Of a stretch of 64,000 nt of DNA, positions 63,812-64,000 are shown piece by piece. The stretch is from Prinia subflava (taxonomy: Eukaryota; Chordata; Aves; Passeriformes; Cisticolidae), in contig NC_086283.1 in assembly GCF_021018805.1 (NCBI RefSeq), positions 60,955,182-61,019,181 on the forward strand. Direction: 5' to 3'. The first letter of the stretch is position 1. Each line of letters begins with the position of its first letter. The notes below the pieces were generated by a model, which worked only from the letters and a program-made list of their open reading frames with translations, was not told the origin of the DNA and searched no databases. A program made the translations under genes and the position numbers.

Positions 63812-63816
63812 CATTG

Positions 63817-64000
63817 TCAGTTGCCAGCTGGGTAGATTTTTGTTTAGTCTTTCTGTCTGGGTTAAAAGAACAACACTTAAGTCATGTTTCACTACTTTAT
63901 CCTGAATTTTCACCACCCAGTTTGGGAAAGCAGTCTCATAATGCTTTTCTAGTCAAGTTCAGCCAGATTTTAGGACTGATTTCGAGGTGTAGTCTGGAGG
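63817..64000. other. Window end, nothing recognised
   Basis: Unique sequence after the LTR and its right target duplication. Confidence 0.5.

Overview
This window is nuclear DNA of a bird, most likely a passerine. The interspersed repeats are CR1-type LINE fragments (at least seven) and endogenous-retrovirus LTRs (seven), with no Alu, B1 or L1 sequence seen. One LTR has the TGTCTTGG...CCAAGACA ends I associate from memory with passerine ERVL-like LTRs. The sequence is AT-rich, has no CpG island, and carries many microsatellites and homopolymer runs. I find no complete protein-coding gene, tRNA, rRNA or CRISPR array. The open frames present are short, lack family signatures or splice context, and mostly fall in repeats. 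The window therefore reads as a gene desert or part of a very large intron.

Layout. 1-6032 is non-repetitive. 6033-7468 holds two minus-strand CR1 fragments separated by a T/G simple repeat; the second keeps the C-terminal part of the CR1 polyprotein. 8518-9027 is a worn LTR. 9028-16755 is unique apart from a possible exon at 10511-10602. 16756-18055 is a CR1 split by an oppositely oriented CR1 piece. 22071-22140 is an A-rich run. 22567-23382 is an LTR with a polypurine tract next to it. 24648-25506 is a solo LTR with a perfect 6-bp target duplication. 25513-35375 is unique, with a 62-65 bp direct repeat. 35376-35640 is a CR1 3' fragment. 36811-37515 is a CR1 3' end interrupted by an LTR. 41738-42388 and 58820-59477 are two copies of one solo LTR in opposite orientation. 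52266-52806 is a purine tract with 46 perfect GAAAG units followed by a CT repeat. 54999-55024 is a perfect 26-bp palindrome. 57930-58215 is an old CR1. 63109-63811 is a further solo LTR.

No genes act together here. What can be read is a transposition history: CR1 copies are the oldest layer, LTRs have inserted beside and into them, and most LTRs now stand alone, as expected after LTR-LTR recombination. Family assignments rest on remembered consensus features and structural hallmarks (TG...CA ends, target duplications, TATA and polyadenylation signals), not on a database search. The best targets for follow-up are the palindrome at 54999, the 13-bp hairpin at 48190, the large pentamer array, the nested insertions, and a few exon-like or ORF-like segments that I cannot assign.
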